Assembly: GCA_030528545.1 (NCBI GenBank)
Contig: JAUMYR010000053.1
Coordinates: 1-14,714 of the forward strand
DNA from: Propionibacteriaceae bacterium
GTDB lineage: Bacteria > Actinomycetota > Actinomycetes > Propionibacteriales > Propionibacteriaceae
Length of the DNA stretch: 14,714 bases
Direction of reading: 5' to 3'
In this document: one piece after another, positions 8,393 to 14,714 of the stretch
Layout: each line of letters opens with the position of its first letter
Numbering within the stretch: position 1 is the stretch's first letter
The notes under the pieces: generated by a model
What the model was told of the DNA's origin: nothing
The model's database searches: none
Seen by the model: the letters and a program-made list of their open reading frames with translations, nothing else
Program-made: the position numbers and the translations under genes

Positions 8393-9436
8393 ATGGAGTC
8401 CGAGGAGCAGCGCCTGCAGCGTTATGTCGCGCTGGTGGCGCCCGGCACCCCGCTGCGGCTCGGTCTGGAGCGCATTCTCGCTGGACGAACCGGGGCGCTG
8501 GTCGTCCTCGGCAGCAACCGGGTCGTGCAGGCGTCGTGTTCTGGCGGTTTCCCGCTGAATGTCGATTTCACCCCGACCCGGCTGCGCGAACTGGCCAAGA
8601 TGGATGGGGCGATCGTGCTCAGCAACGATCTGTCCACGATCCTCGCCGCTGGCGTCCATGTGGTCTCCGACCCGGTGCCGACCGAGGAAACCGGTACCCG
8701 GCACCGCAGCGCCGATCAGCTGGCGAAGGTCTCCGGGGTTCCAGTCATCACGGTCTCGGCGTCGATGTCGGCGATCTCGCTGTTCATCGGCGGGCGCCGC
8801 CACTCGGTCGATCCGCCCCAGCAAATCCTTCAGCGGGCCAACCAGGCGTTGGCGACGCTGTCGCGTTACCGGCAGCGGCTGGACGCCGTGCTGGCCACGC
8901 TGACCGCCCTCGAAGTGAGGGACCAGGTGAGCCTGCGCGATGTGGTGGCGGTGGTCCGCAGGGTCGAGCTGATCCGCCGCCTCACCGATGAGGTGCGCGG
9001 CTATGTGCTGGCCCTCGGCGTTGACGGGCGGCTGCTCGCGTTGCAGCTCACCGAGCTGAACCAGGGCATCGAAGACCTGCCCGACCTGCTGTCGGCCGAC
9101 TATGCCCCCAAGGGGACCAGGCTTCGCTTTGAACGCCTCGGCGAACTCGCAGACGCCGAACTGCTCGACGTCGCGGCGACGGCCAGGGCGCTGGGGCTGG
9201 GCGGCTCCACCCAGCCGGATTATCGCTTGTCGGCTCACGGTTATCGGGTGCTGGGCGGGATTCCGCGGCTGCCCCATGCGCTGGCCGAGAAGCTGATCGT
9301 GTCGTTCGGGGGGCTCCAGGGGCTCTTCGTGGCGTCGGTGTCCGATCTGCAACAACTCGATGGCATCGGTTCGGGGCGGGCTCGCGCCATCCGGGACCAC
9401 CTGTTGCGCCTGAGCGAAGCCATTTACCACGGCTGA
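8393..9436 (+). CDS. disA: DNA integrity scanning protein DisA, diadenylate cyclase
   Basis: A 347-residue DisA. It condenses two ATP into cyclic di-AMP and scans DNA, slowing c-di-AMP synthesis at branched structures. The N-terminal DAC domain (about 1-147) has both signature motifs intact: DGA (71-73, in KMDGAIVLS) and RHR (103-105, in GTRHRSA). A helical spine follows (about 148-280). The C-terminal helix-hairpin-helix DNA-binding domain is at about 283-345, with IPRLPHALAEKLIVSFG and LQQLDGIGSGRARAI. With intact motifs the enzyme should be active. The ATG at 8393 is preferred over the ATG at 8384 (which adds MIG) because TAGGAT overlaps the latter and sits at leaderless spacing from the former. 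The radA neighbour common in other bacteria is absent; the gene is head-to-head with cca and 59 bp ahead of an ABC ATPase gene that has its own putative promoter. Confidence 0.96.
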   Translation: MESEEQRLQRYVALVAPGTPLRLGLERILAGRTGALVVLGSNRVVQASCSGGFPLNVDFTPTRLRELAKMDGAIVLSNDLSTILAAGVHVVSDPVPTEETGTRHRSADQLAKVSGVPVITVSASMSAISLFIGGRRHSVDPPQQILQRANQALATLSRYRQRLDAVLATLTALEVRDQVSLRDVVAVVRRVELIRRLTDEVRGYVLALGVDGRLLALQLTELNQGIEDLPDLLSADYAPKGTRLRFERLGELADAELLDVAATARALGLGGSTQPDYRLSAHGYRVLGGIPRLPHALAEKLIVSFGGLQGLFVASVSDLQQLDGIGSGRARAIRDHLLRLSEAIYHG

Positions 9437-9483
9437 CCCCGTCCGCCACGGCGGTCCCGGAAGCCTGGGCCGCCGGCAGGTCC

Positions 9484-9495
9484 TACAGTGGAGGC
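9484..9495 (+). promoter_or_regulatory. Putative -10 element and leaderless start of the ABC operon
   Basis: TACAGT (9484-9489) fits TAnnnT and ends six bases before the ATG at 9496. GGAGG (9490-9494) lies only one base from the ATG, too close to work as a normal Shine-Dalgarno sequence, which favours a leaderless start. A small CCGCC/GGCGG hairpin (9443-9454) lies between disA and this element. Confidence 0.45.
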
Positions 9496-10284
9496 ATGCC
9501 CATCGTCGCGCGTGCCAGTCAGCTCACGAAGGTGTACGGGCAACCGCCCGCTCAGGTCGTCGCGCTGGACGCGGTCGACCTCGAGATCCACTCTGGAGAG
9601 TTCACCGCGGTCATGGGTCCTTCCGGTTCGGGCAAGTCAACCCTCATGCACCTGATGGCCGGGCTGGACTCTCCCACCTCGGGCACGGTCTTCCTCGGCG
9701 AGGACGACATCTTCGCCCTGGGCGACAACGCGCTGACCGAGTTGCGCCGGGACCGGGTCGGCTTCGTCTTCCAGGCGTTCAACCTGGTCCCGACGCTGAG
9801 CGCGCGGGAGAACATCGTGCTGCCCCTAGCGATCGCCGGACGAAGGGTCGACCAGGGCTGGTTCGACCATGTCGTCACCACGGTCGGGCTGGGTGAGCGG
9901 CTCACGCATCGTCCGCATCAGCTTTCCGGAGGGCAGCAGCAGCGGGTGGCCTGCGCCCGGGCGCTCGTCACCAGACCAGATATCGTCTTCGCCGACGAAC
10001 CTACCGGGAACCTGGATTCCCGTTCCGGGGCCGAGGTGCTCGGCTTCCTGCGCAGCAGCGCCAACGAGCTGGGGCAGACCATCGTCATGGTCACCCACGA
10101 CCCCCTCGCCGCCAGCTATGCCGACCGGACGATCTTCCTCGCCGACGGGCGGATCGTCGCCGATGCCTACGGACGCGACCGGGCCGGTCTGCTGGAGCTC
10201 ATGGGCGAGTTGTACGGCACCGGGCCGGGAACCCCCGGCGAGAGCCCCGAGACGGCCCGGCCCCGCCGGGCGGCCGAGGGGTGA
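9496..10284 (+). CDS. ABC transporter ATP-binding protein (MacB/LolD-type)
   Basis: A 262-residue cytoplasmic ATPase that powers the adjacent permease. All motifs are intact: Walker [10 protein letters not shown] (41-49), Q-loop Q93, signature LSGGQQQR (143-150), Walker B IVFADE (163-168) with PTGNLDS after it, and H-loop H201 in [31 protein letters not shown] and the D-loop wording are typical of the MacB/LolD/FtsE group, which act as mechanotransmission machines rather than classical importers. The last 25 or so residues are a low-complexity Pro/Gly/Arg tail outside the fold. The permease gene starts 9 bp downstream, so the two form one operon. No MacA-like adaptor gene is nearby, as is usual for this group in Gram-positives. 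The substrate is unknown; lipoproteins, peptides or drugs are family possibilities. Confidence 0.95.
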   Translation: MPIVARASQLTKVYGQPPAQVVALDAVDLEIHSGEFTAVMGPSGSGKSTLMHLMAGLDSPTSGTVFLGEDDIFALGDNALTELRRDRVGFVFQAFNLVPTLSARENIVLPLAIAGRRVDQGWFDHVVTTVGLGERLTHRPHQLSGGQQQRVACARALVTRPDIVFADEPTGNLDSRSGAEVLGFLRSSANELGQTIVMVTHDPLAASYADRTIFLADGRIVADAYGRDRAGLLELMGELYGTGPGTPGESPETARPRRAAEG

Positions 10285-10293
10285 GGCGACGAC

Positions 10294-12849
10294 ATGTGGC
10301 TGGCTGCATGGCGTTCCCTTCTCGGGCACAAGCTGCGATTCGGGCTCAGCACGCTCGCGATCACGCTGGCGGTCGCGTTCGTGTCCGGTTCGCTGGTGTT
10401 CACCAACCTGCTCGGTGCGGCCTTCACCAATCTCACCAAGGGCACCCTGGCAGACGTCAACGTCGCCGTGGAGGGTACCTATAGCGACGCCGATCCCGCC
10501 CCGGACGCCGCCGAGGCCCGTCTGCTGCCGGTGAACCTGTCGGCGATCGGCGGGGTCGCGGGCGTGGCCTCGGTCACCGGTGTCATCAGGGCGTTCAACG
10601 TCTTCCCAGTCAACCGGGAGGGCCGCGTGATCGGTTCCCCGGGAGCGCCCGCGATCGCGTCCAACTGGTTCCTCGCCCCCGGGGCCGACGGGGGACGCGG
10701 GATCGTGCTGCGCTCCGGGCGGGAACCCGCCGCGGCCGATGAGGCGGTCGTCGACCCGGCCACGCTCACCGCCTCGGGCCATGAGGTGGGTTCGGCGATG
10801 GACTTCTCGACCCCCCAGGGCACCATCACCAAGACCGTGGTGGGGACCGCGGAATGGGGAGACTCGGGGTCGGTGGGCGCCACCTATGTCTTCCTCACCA
10901 CCGCCGAGGCCCAACGCCTCTTCCTGGGCGGCAAGGACGCCTTCCTCGCCGGGTGGGTCGTCGCCGAGCCGGGAGTGGACGCCGACGTGCTCGCCGAAAG
11001 GGTCAAGGCGGTTCTGCCCCAGGGCTTCGAGGCAGCCTCGGCGCGGGCGGCCTCGGAGGCGGCCGGGGAGCGCATCAATGCGTCCCTGGGTTTCCTCAGC
11101 ACCTTCCTGCTGGTCTTCGCCGGGATCGCGGCGCTGGTGTCGTCCTTCCTGATCGTCAACACCTTCAACGTGATCGTCGCGCAGCGTGCCCGTGAGCTTG
11201 CTCTGCTGCGGGCGATCGGGGCCAAACGCCGTCAGGTGAGGCTCAGCGTGCTGGCCGAGGCGGGGGTCATCGGCACCTTCGCCGCGACGGTGGGCCTGTT
11301 CGGCGGCCTCGGCCTGGCGTGGCTGATCCGGCTGGTGTTCTCGGGCATGGGGTTCCAGCTGGGCAGTATCGCCCCGACCCTGACCCCGGCGGCGGTGTTC
11401 GCCAGCTATCTGGTGGGGGTGGTGGTGACGGTCGTGGCGGCCATGTCCCCGGCGATGCGGGCCTCCCGGACCCCGCCGGTGGCGGCGATGTCGGGGGCCC
11501 TGGCCGATAGCCGGGCCGGGCGGGACTGGTGGGGCTGGGCCGGGCTCCTGGCCTGCCTGGTCGGGGCCGCAGCGCTGCTGTTCGGTGGTTTCGGCGGGTT
11601 CGCGCAGTGGTGGTTCGTGGGTATCGGGGCCGTGGTGACCCTGGCCGGTGCGGTGCTGGCCGCCCCGGTGCTCGGGCGTCCCGTGGTGGCTGGCCTGGGA
11701 GCGGTGTTCTCCCGCACCCACGGCGAAATGGGCCGCTTGGCGACCCGCAACGTGGTGCGCCAACCGAGGAGGCTGGCGGCGACGGTCTCGGCGATCATGA
11801 TCGGGCTGGCCCTGGTGACCACGGTCGCGGTGCTCGGGGCTTCGGCCGAGGCCACGCTGCGGGCCAGCGTCAAGGACGGTCTGCGGGGCGATCTCCAGGT
11901 GACCAGCGCCTCGGGGCGTCCCTTCGGGGCGAAGGTTGGAGACGAGGCCGGGTCGCTCCCGGGGGTGGCGGCGGTGCACCGCATGAAGGCGACGATGGTT
12001 CAGTTCACCGATCCGGAGCGCCAGCCCCTGACCCTGGTCGGGCTGGCCGAGGCGTCCTTCGACCGGGTGGTCGCCCAGACCCTGGTGGAGGGCAGCCTTC
12101 CCACCGGGGACGGAGAGGTCATCGTCAGCCAGCACCGGTCTCAGCAGACCGGCTGGGGCATCGGTTCGTCCTTCGGGGTGACCTCGGGAGGAGGGGCCGC
12201 CACGACGCTGCGGGTGGTGGGAATCTTCGACAATCCCGACGGTGTGCGGCTGGGTGGGCTCATCGTCAGCCCCGGGACCTTCTCGGCCATCACGCCCCTC
12301 GACAGTGACCTGATCGTGAGCATCGATCTTGGCCCGGACGCGGACGCCGCGGCCGTGCGCTCGGGGCTGGAGGATCTGGCGGCCGGGGACCCGACGCTGG
12401 TGGTGACGAACCAGGCCGAGTGGGAGGAGGCGCAGGTCGCGCGCCTGTCGACGGCTCTCGGCCTGCTGTACGGGCTGCTGGGCCTGGCGCTGGTGATCGC
12501 GGTGCTCGGCGTGGTCAATACCCTGGTGCTGGCGGTGATCGAGCGGACCCGAGAGATCGGTTTGCTGCGGGCCATCGGGCTGACCCGGCCACAGTTGCGC
12601 CGGATCATCACGCTGGAGGCGGTCATGGTTTCGCTGCTCGGCTGCGTCCTCGGGGTGGGCCTGGGGTTGCTCTATGGGGTGGTGATCCGTCAGGCGGCCG
12701 CGGCCGATGGGCTCAGCCACCTCGGCATTCCCTGGACCCAGATCGGGGTCTTCCTCGTTCTGACCGCGGTGATCGGGATGCTGGCGGCGGTGTGGCCCGC
12801 GCGCCGGGCGTCCCGGCTGGACATCCTCGCCGCGATCGCCACGGAATGA
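10294..12849 (+). CDS. ABC transporter permease, FtsX/MacB family (duplicated FtsX domain)
   Basis: An 851-residue membrane protein built as two MacB-like halves. One helix near 17-39 is followed by an extracellular domain (about 45-260) and a first FtsX domain with three helices (about 265-290, 320-347, 368-387). Two linker helices follow (about 415-460), then a second helix near 495-515, a second extracellular domain (about 520-715) and a second FtsX domain (about 720-748, 773-797, 815-835), giving ten helices. The characteristic cytoplasmic motif occurs twice: QRARELALLRAIGAKRRQ (297-314) and ERTREIGLLRAIGLTRPQ (750-767). The halves are therefore related by internal duplication, a known plan in actinobacteria. 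Start at ATG 10294; TGAGG overlapping the upstream stop is a suitable Shine-Dalgarno sequence. The gene ends about 160 bp before dnaN and no strong terminator is visible there. Confidence 0.94.
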   Translation: MWLAAWRSLLGHKLRFGLSTLAITLAVAFVSGSLVFTNLLGAAFTNLTKGTLADVNVAVEGTYSDADPAPDAAEARLLPVNLSAIGGVAGVASVTGVIRAFNVFPVNREGRVIGSPGAPAIASNWFLAPGADGGRGIVLRSGREPAAADEAVVDPATLTASGHEVGSAMDFSTPQGTITKTVVGTAEWGDSGSVGATYVFLTTAEAQRLFLGGKDAFLAGWVVAEPGVDADVLAERVKAVLPQGFEAASARAASEAAGERINASLGFLSTFLLVFAGIAALVSSFLIVNTFNVIVAQRARELALLRAIGAKRRQVRLSVLAEAGVIGTFAATVGLFGGLGLAWLIRLVFSGMGFQLGSIAPTLTPAAVFASYLVGVVVTVVAAMSPAMRASRTPPVAAMSGALADSRAGRDWWGWAGLLACLVGAAALLFGGFGGFAQWWFVGIGAVVTLAGAVLAAPVLGRPVVAGLGAVFSRTHGEMGRLATRNVVRQPRRLAATVSAIMIGLALVTTVAVLGASAEATLRASVKDGLRGDLQVTSASGRPFGAKVGDEAGSLPGVAAVHRMKATMVQFTDPERQPLTLVGLAEASFDRVVAQTLVEGSLPTGDGEVIVSQHRSQQTGWGIGSSFGVTSGGGAATTLRVVGIFDNPDGVRLGGLIVSPGTFSAITPLDSDLIVSIDLGPDADAAAVRSGLEDLAAGDPTLVVTNQAEWEEAQVARLSTALGLLYGLLGLALVIAVLGVVNTLVLAVIERTREIGLLRAIGLTRPQLRRIITLEAVMVSLLGCVLGVGLGLLYGVVIRQAAAADGLSHLGIPWTQIGVFLVLTAVIGMLAAVWPARRASRLDILAAIATE

Positions 12850-12973
12850 ACCGGGCAGCCTCGGTGTGCGGCCATGGGCGCCTCCCGGGCCGCTGCGGGG
12901 CGGTCTGAGACGAAGATCGGCTGCAAAGGGTCGAGCACTGCTTGAGAATCTCCAGCGGCCGCTAGCTGTCGGA

Positions 12974-13003
12974 TATGATGCCAGCAGATTTTGATCGAAG
13001 GGG
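12974..13003 (+). promoter_or_regulatory. Putative dnaN promoter -10 and ribosome binding site
   Basis: TATGAT (12974-12979) is a near-perfect -10 hexamer, predicting transcription from about 12986. AAGGGG (12998-13003) is a strong Shine-Dalgarno sequence. It lies six bases before the GTG at 13010 but directly touches the ATG at 13004, which decides the start in favour of GTG. A TTGAGA (12942-12947) is too far from the -10 to be its -35. Confidence 0.55.
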
Positions 13004-13009
13004 ATGACC

Positions 13010-14167
13010 GTGAGAATTCGCTTGGAACGCGACACCTTGGCTGAGGCAGTGGCCTGGGCGGCACGCAGTCTGCCGAGCCGGCCGAGCCTGCCGATCCTGA
13101 CGGGTCTGATGCTGGACGCCTCAGGTGACCAGGTGACCCTTTCGAGCTTCGACAACACGACTGCCGCCAAGGTGTCGGTGGGTGCTGAGGTCTCCGACGA
13201 GGGCAAGGCCCTGGTGTCGGGACGCCTGCTCGCCGAGATCGCCCGTTCGCTGCCGAACCGGCCGGTCGAGCTGACCGCCGATGTGAACAAGGTCGAGCTG
13301 GTGTGCGGTTCGGCGAGGTTCACCCTGCAGACGCTCCCGGTCGAGGACTATCCCGAGCTTCCCGATATGCCCTCGGCCACCGGTTCGGTCGAGGCGTCCG
13401 CGTTCGAGCGGGCGGTCGCCCAGGTGGTCGTGGCTGCCGGACGCGACGAGTTGCTGCCGGTGTTCACCGGGGTCCGGGTCGAGATCAACGGCGACAAGCT
13501 GTCGATGCTGGCGACCGACCGCTACCGGATGGCGCTCAAGGAGATCACCTGGAATCCGTCGAGCCCGTCGGTGGAGACCGCGGCCCTGGTGCCGGGCCGG
13601 GTGCTGGCCGAGACCGCGAAGTCGCTGACCTCGGGCGAGCAGGTGACGGTCAGCCTGGCCGATTCCGAGAACGGCGATGGCCTGGTCGGTTTCGTGGGCG
13701 AGGGACCCTCGGGTGCCCGCCAGACGGTGACCCGCCTGCTCGATGGGGCCTTCCCGAAGGTGCGTCACCTCATGGAGGTGGACGCGACCGTGACGGTCCG
13801 GGTGAACCGGGACGAGCTGTTGGCCGCGGTCAAGCGCGTCGCGCTGGTGGCCGAACGCAACACGCCGCTGCGCATGACGATCGGTGAGGACCAGGTGTCG
13901 CTGGAGGCCGCGACCGGTGACCAGGCCCAGGCATCCGAGGCGATCAGCGCCGAGGTCGAGTCGGTCGGTGACGAGATGAGCATCACCGCGGCCGGTTACA
14001 ACCCGCACTACCTCGTCGATGCGCTGAGCGCCCTGGACGCGCCCTATGCGCACTTTTCCTTCACGCTGCCGGGCAAGCCGTGTCTCATCGCGGGCCTGGC
14101 CTCGCTGGATGGCGACCCGCTGCCCGATTACAAGCACGTCATCATGCTCATGAGGCTGCCGAACTAG
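13010..14167 (+). CDS. dnaN: DNA polymerase III beta subunit (sliding clamp)
   Basis: A 385-residue ring-forming clamp that tethers polymerase III and other factors to DNA. Three clamp domains are visible (about 1-118, 128-250, 252-385). Family landmarks are LPVEDYPELP (109-118), AAGRDELLPVFTGVRVEI (142-159), LATDRYRMAL (167-176), TRLLDGAFPKVRHL (241-254) and ALVAERNTPLRM (278-289). The C-terminus reads VIMLMRLPN, whereas E. coli ends in MPMRL and M. tuberculosis in MPVRLPG: the proline of the partner-binding cleft is leucine here. The GTG start is chosen from Shine-Dalgarno spacing; an ATG at 13004 adds two residues. dnaN normally follows dnaA and the origin and precedes recF or gnd. Here it follows an ABC permease and is followed by 547 bp without a gene. 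It could be the only clamp gene, relocated, or a second paralogue. Confidence 0.93.
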   Translation: MRIRLERDTLAEAVAWAARSLPSRPSLPILTGLMLDASGDQVTLSSFDNTTAAKVSVGAEVSDEGKALVSGRLLAEIARSLPNRPVELTADVNKVELVCGSARFTLQTLPVEDYPELPDMPSATGSVEASAFERAVAQVVVAAGRDELLPVFTGVRVEINGDKLSMLATDRYRMALKEITWNPSSPSVETAALVPGRVLAETAKSLTSGEQVTVSLADSENGDGLVGFVGEGPSGARQTVTRLLDGAFPKVRHLMEVDATVTVRVNRDELLAAVKRVALVAERNTPLRMTIGEDQVSLEAATGDQAQASEAISAEVESVGDEMSITAAGYNPHYLVDALSALDAPYAHFSFTLPGKPCLIAGLASLDGDPLPDYKHVIMLMRLPN

Positions 14168-14714
14168 GGTCTTCTCATCCGGCCCGGGTCCTTCGGCGCG
14201 CGAGGCCGTGCGGAAACCAGCTGTGCCGGTGACCGGCTCCGTCTTGGGCGCGCCTGTGGTGGCGCCGTGTTTCACCCCTGGCCGTGTGCTTATTGGAAGA
14301 TCGGTTTCTCCGGGTGCGCGGAGGATTCCCGCTGTGCTGCATTGGCTTCCACCGTCGTGAGACCGGGCTGGCGCGGCGCGGAGGCCAGCTTTACCGGCGG
14401 ACGGTCCCGCCTTGGGTTTACCCGCGGCGGTGAACTGTATCGCCCCTAGCTAAGTGGTTCTTGGGGGCCGTGGACGATGTTCTCTGGACATGCCGGGGGT
14501 TCGGCCGCCTGTGGGTTTGTGCCCACCCGTCGGGGTGAACCGCGTAGCCGGACTGTTCTTCGTCCTGAGGGTGGCGTGAGCGGGGAGAACCGCAGACAGG
14601 TGGTGCAGGTCCGCTGGCGGACGATCCTTCGTCCCGCGAGTGGACAGAACTAAGCCACGTCTGGGTAGCGTCCGCCCTCACGGGGTGGCCTCGGGCGCGC
14701 GGTGAATCCTTGGC
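14168..14714. other. Long region without a recognisable gene after dnaN
   Basis: No open frame in these 547 bp resembles a known protein on either strand, and none has a good start signal. No tRNA, RNase P, tmRNA, SRP RNA or DnaA-box cluster was recognised. Small hairpins are common: GCCGG/CCGGC (14225-14237), GCGCC/GGCGC (14250-14265, followed by a weak T-rich GTGTTT and possibly the dnaN terminator), GTGGG/CCCAC around 14510-14526, and GTCCGC/GCGGAC followed by GGACGA/TCGTCC near 14609-14635. The region may be a leader of a gene beyond the right edge, a structured RNA, or decayed sequence. Confidence 0.5.
14550..14643 (+). repeat. Imperfect direct repeat of a hairpin unit
   Basis: Two 25-base segments starting at 14550 and 14619 match at about 19 positions. 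Each begins GGAC, contains TTCGTCC and ends GTGG. In both, GGAC pairs with GTCC; the second copy forms a perfect GGACGA/TCGTCC stem. A weaker GGACGATGTTCT relative lies at about 14472. GAACCGC also occurs twice nearby (about 14538 and 14588). Similarity was judged by eye. Confidence 0.3.

Noticed and set aside
9443..9454. Hairpin CCGCC/GGCGG after disA as an intrinsic terminator.
   Set aside because: The loop is two bases and no T-run follows, so it is not a convincing terminator.
12850..13003. Possible oriC upstream of dnaN.
   Set aside because: The spacer is only about 160 bp and contains no TTNTCCACA-like boxes or AT-rich unwinding stretch.
9826..13323. Very long open frame on the minus strand opposite the ABC genes and dnaN (over 1100 codons).
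   Set aside because: It is antisense to three genes with intact family motifs, its translation is rich in Arg/Gly/Pro/His as expected for a GC-rich shadow frame, and it shows no domain.
14597..14640. T-box riboswitch-like string (AGGTGGTGC followed by TTCGTCCC).
   Set aside because: The core AGGGTGGNACCGCG is not matched, no specifier stem is recognisable, and no aminoacyl-tRNA synthetase gene is visible downstream.

Overview
The window is about 14.7 kb of very GC-rich DNA from a high-GC Gram-positive bacterium (Actinomycetota). The main evidence is the block murJ with a fused pseudokinase, then a DUF6049-type secreted protein, then a CCA-adding enzyme, together with a DisA-type diadenylate cyclase and TAnnnT-type -10 elements placed right at start codons. 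The family within the phylum cannot be fixed from this sequence; something near Propionibacteriales is only a guess. I found no phage, transposase, CRISPR, tRNA or rRNA.

Layout. Positions 35-1231 (+) hold a drug/metabolite-type major facilitator transporter that converges on the next block with 19 bp between stop codons. On the minus strand from 8149 down to 1251 lie cca (tRNA nucleotidyltransferase), a 218-bp spacer, a DUF6049-like signal-peptide/membrane-anchored protein, and the lipid II flippase murJ. The last two overlap by one base and must be co-transcribed. murJ is a multidomain fusion: flippase, kinase-like domain lacking its catalytic residues, one membrane helix, and an extracellular discoidin-like domain. 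Divergent from cca, on the plus strand, are disA (c-di-AMP synthase), a MacB-like ABC transporter pair (ATPase and permease, 9 bp apart), and dnaN (replication sliding clamp). The last 547 bp hold no gene I can support but are rich in short hairpins.

How it fits together. In mycobacteria the pcnA/DUF6049/murJ block lies close to the chromosome origin, so finding dnaN about 4.9 kb from cca fits an origin-proximal region. However, dnaA, recF and an origin are not next to dnaN here, which is unusual for the group. The genes cover envelope building (murJ, DUF6049), RNA maturation (cca), DNA-integrity/second-messenger signalling (disA), export (MFS, ABC) and replication (dnaN).

The strongest non-gene signal is a repeated start architecture. 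Four genes (cca, DUF6049, disA, ABC ATPase) have a TAnnnT hexamer ending 6-8 bases before the start codon, as expected for leaderless mRNAs. MFS, murJ, the ABC permease and dnaN instead have Shine-Dalgarno sequences. I found no clearly new defence or mobile system. The most unusual points are the displaced dnaN with an altered C-terminal cleft motif, and the unexplained structured region after it.
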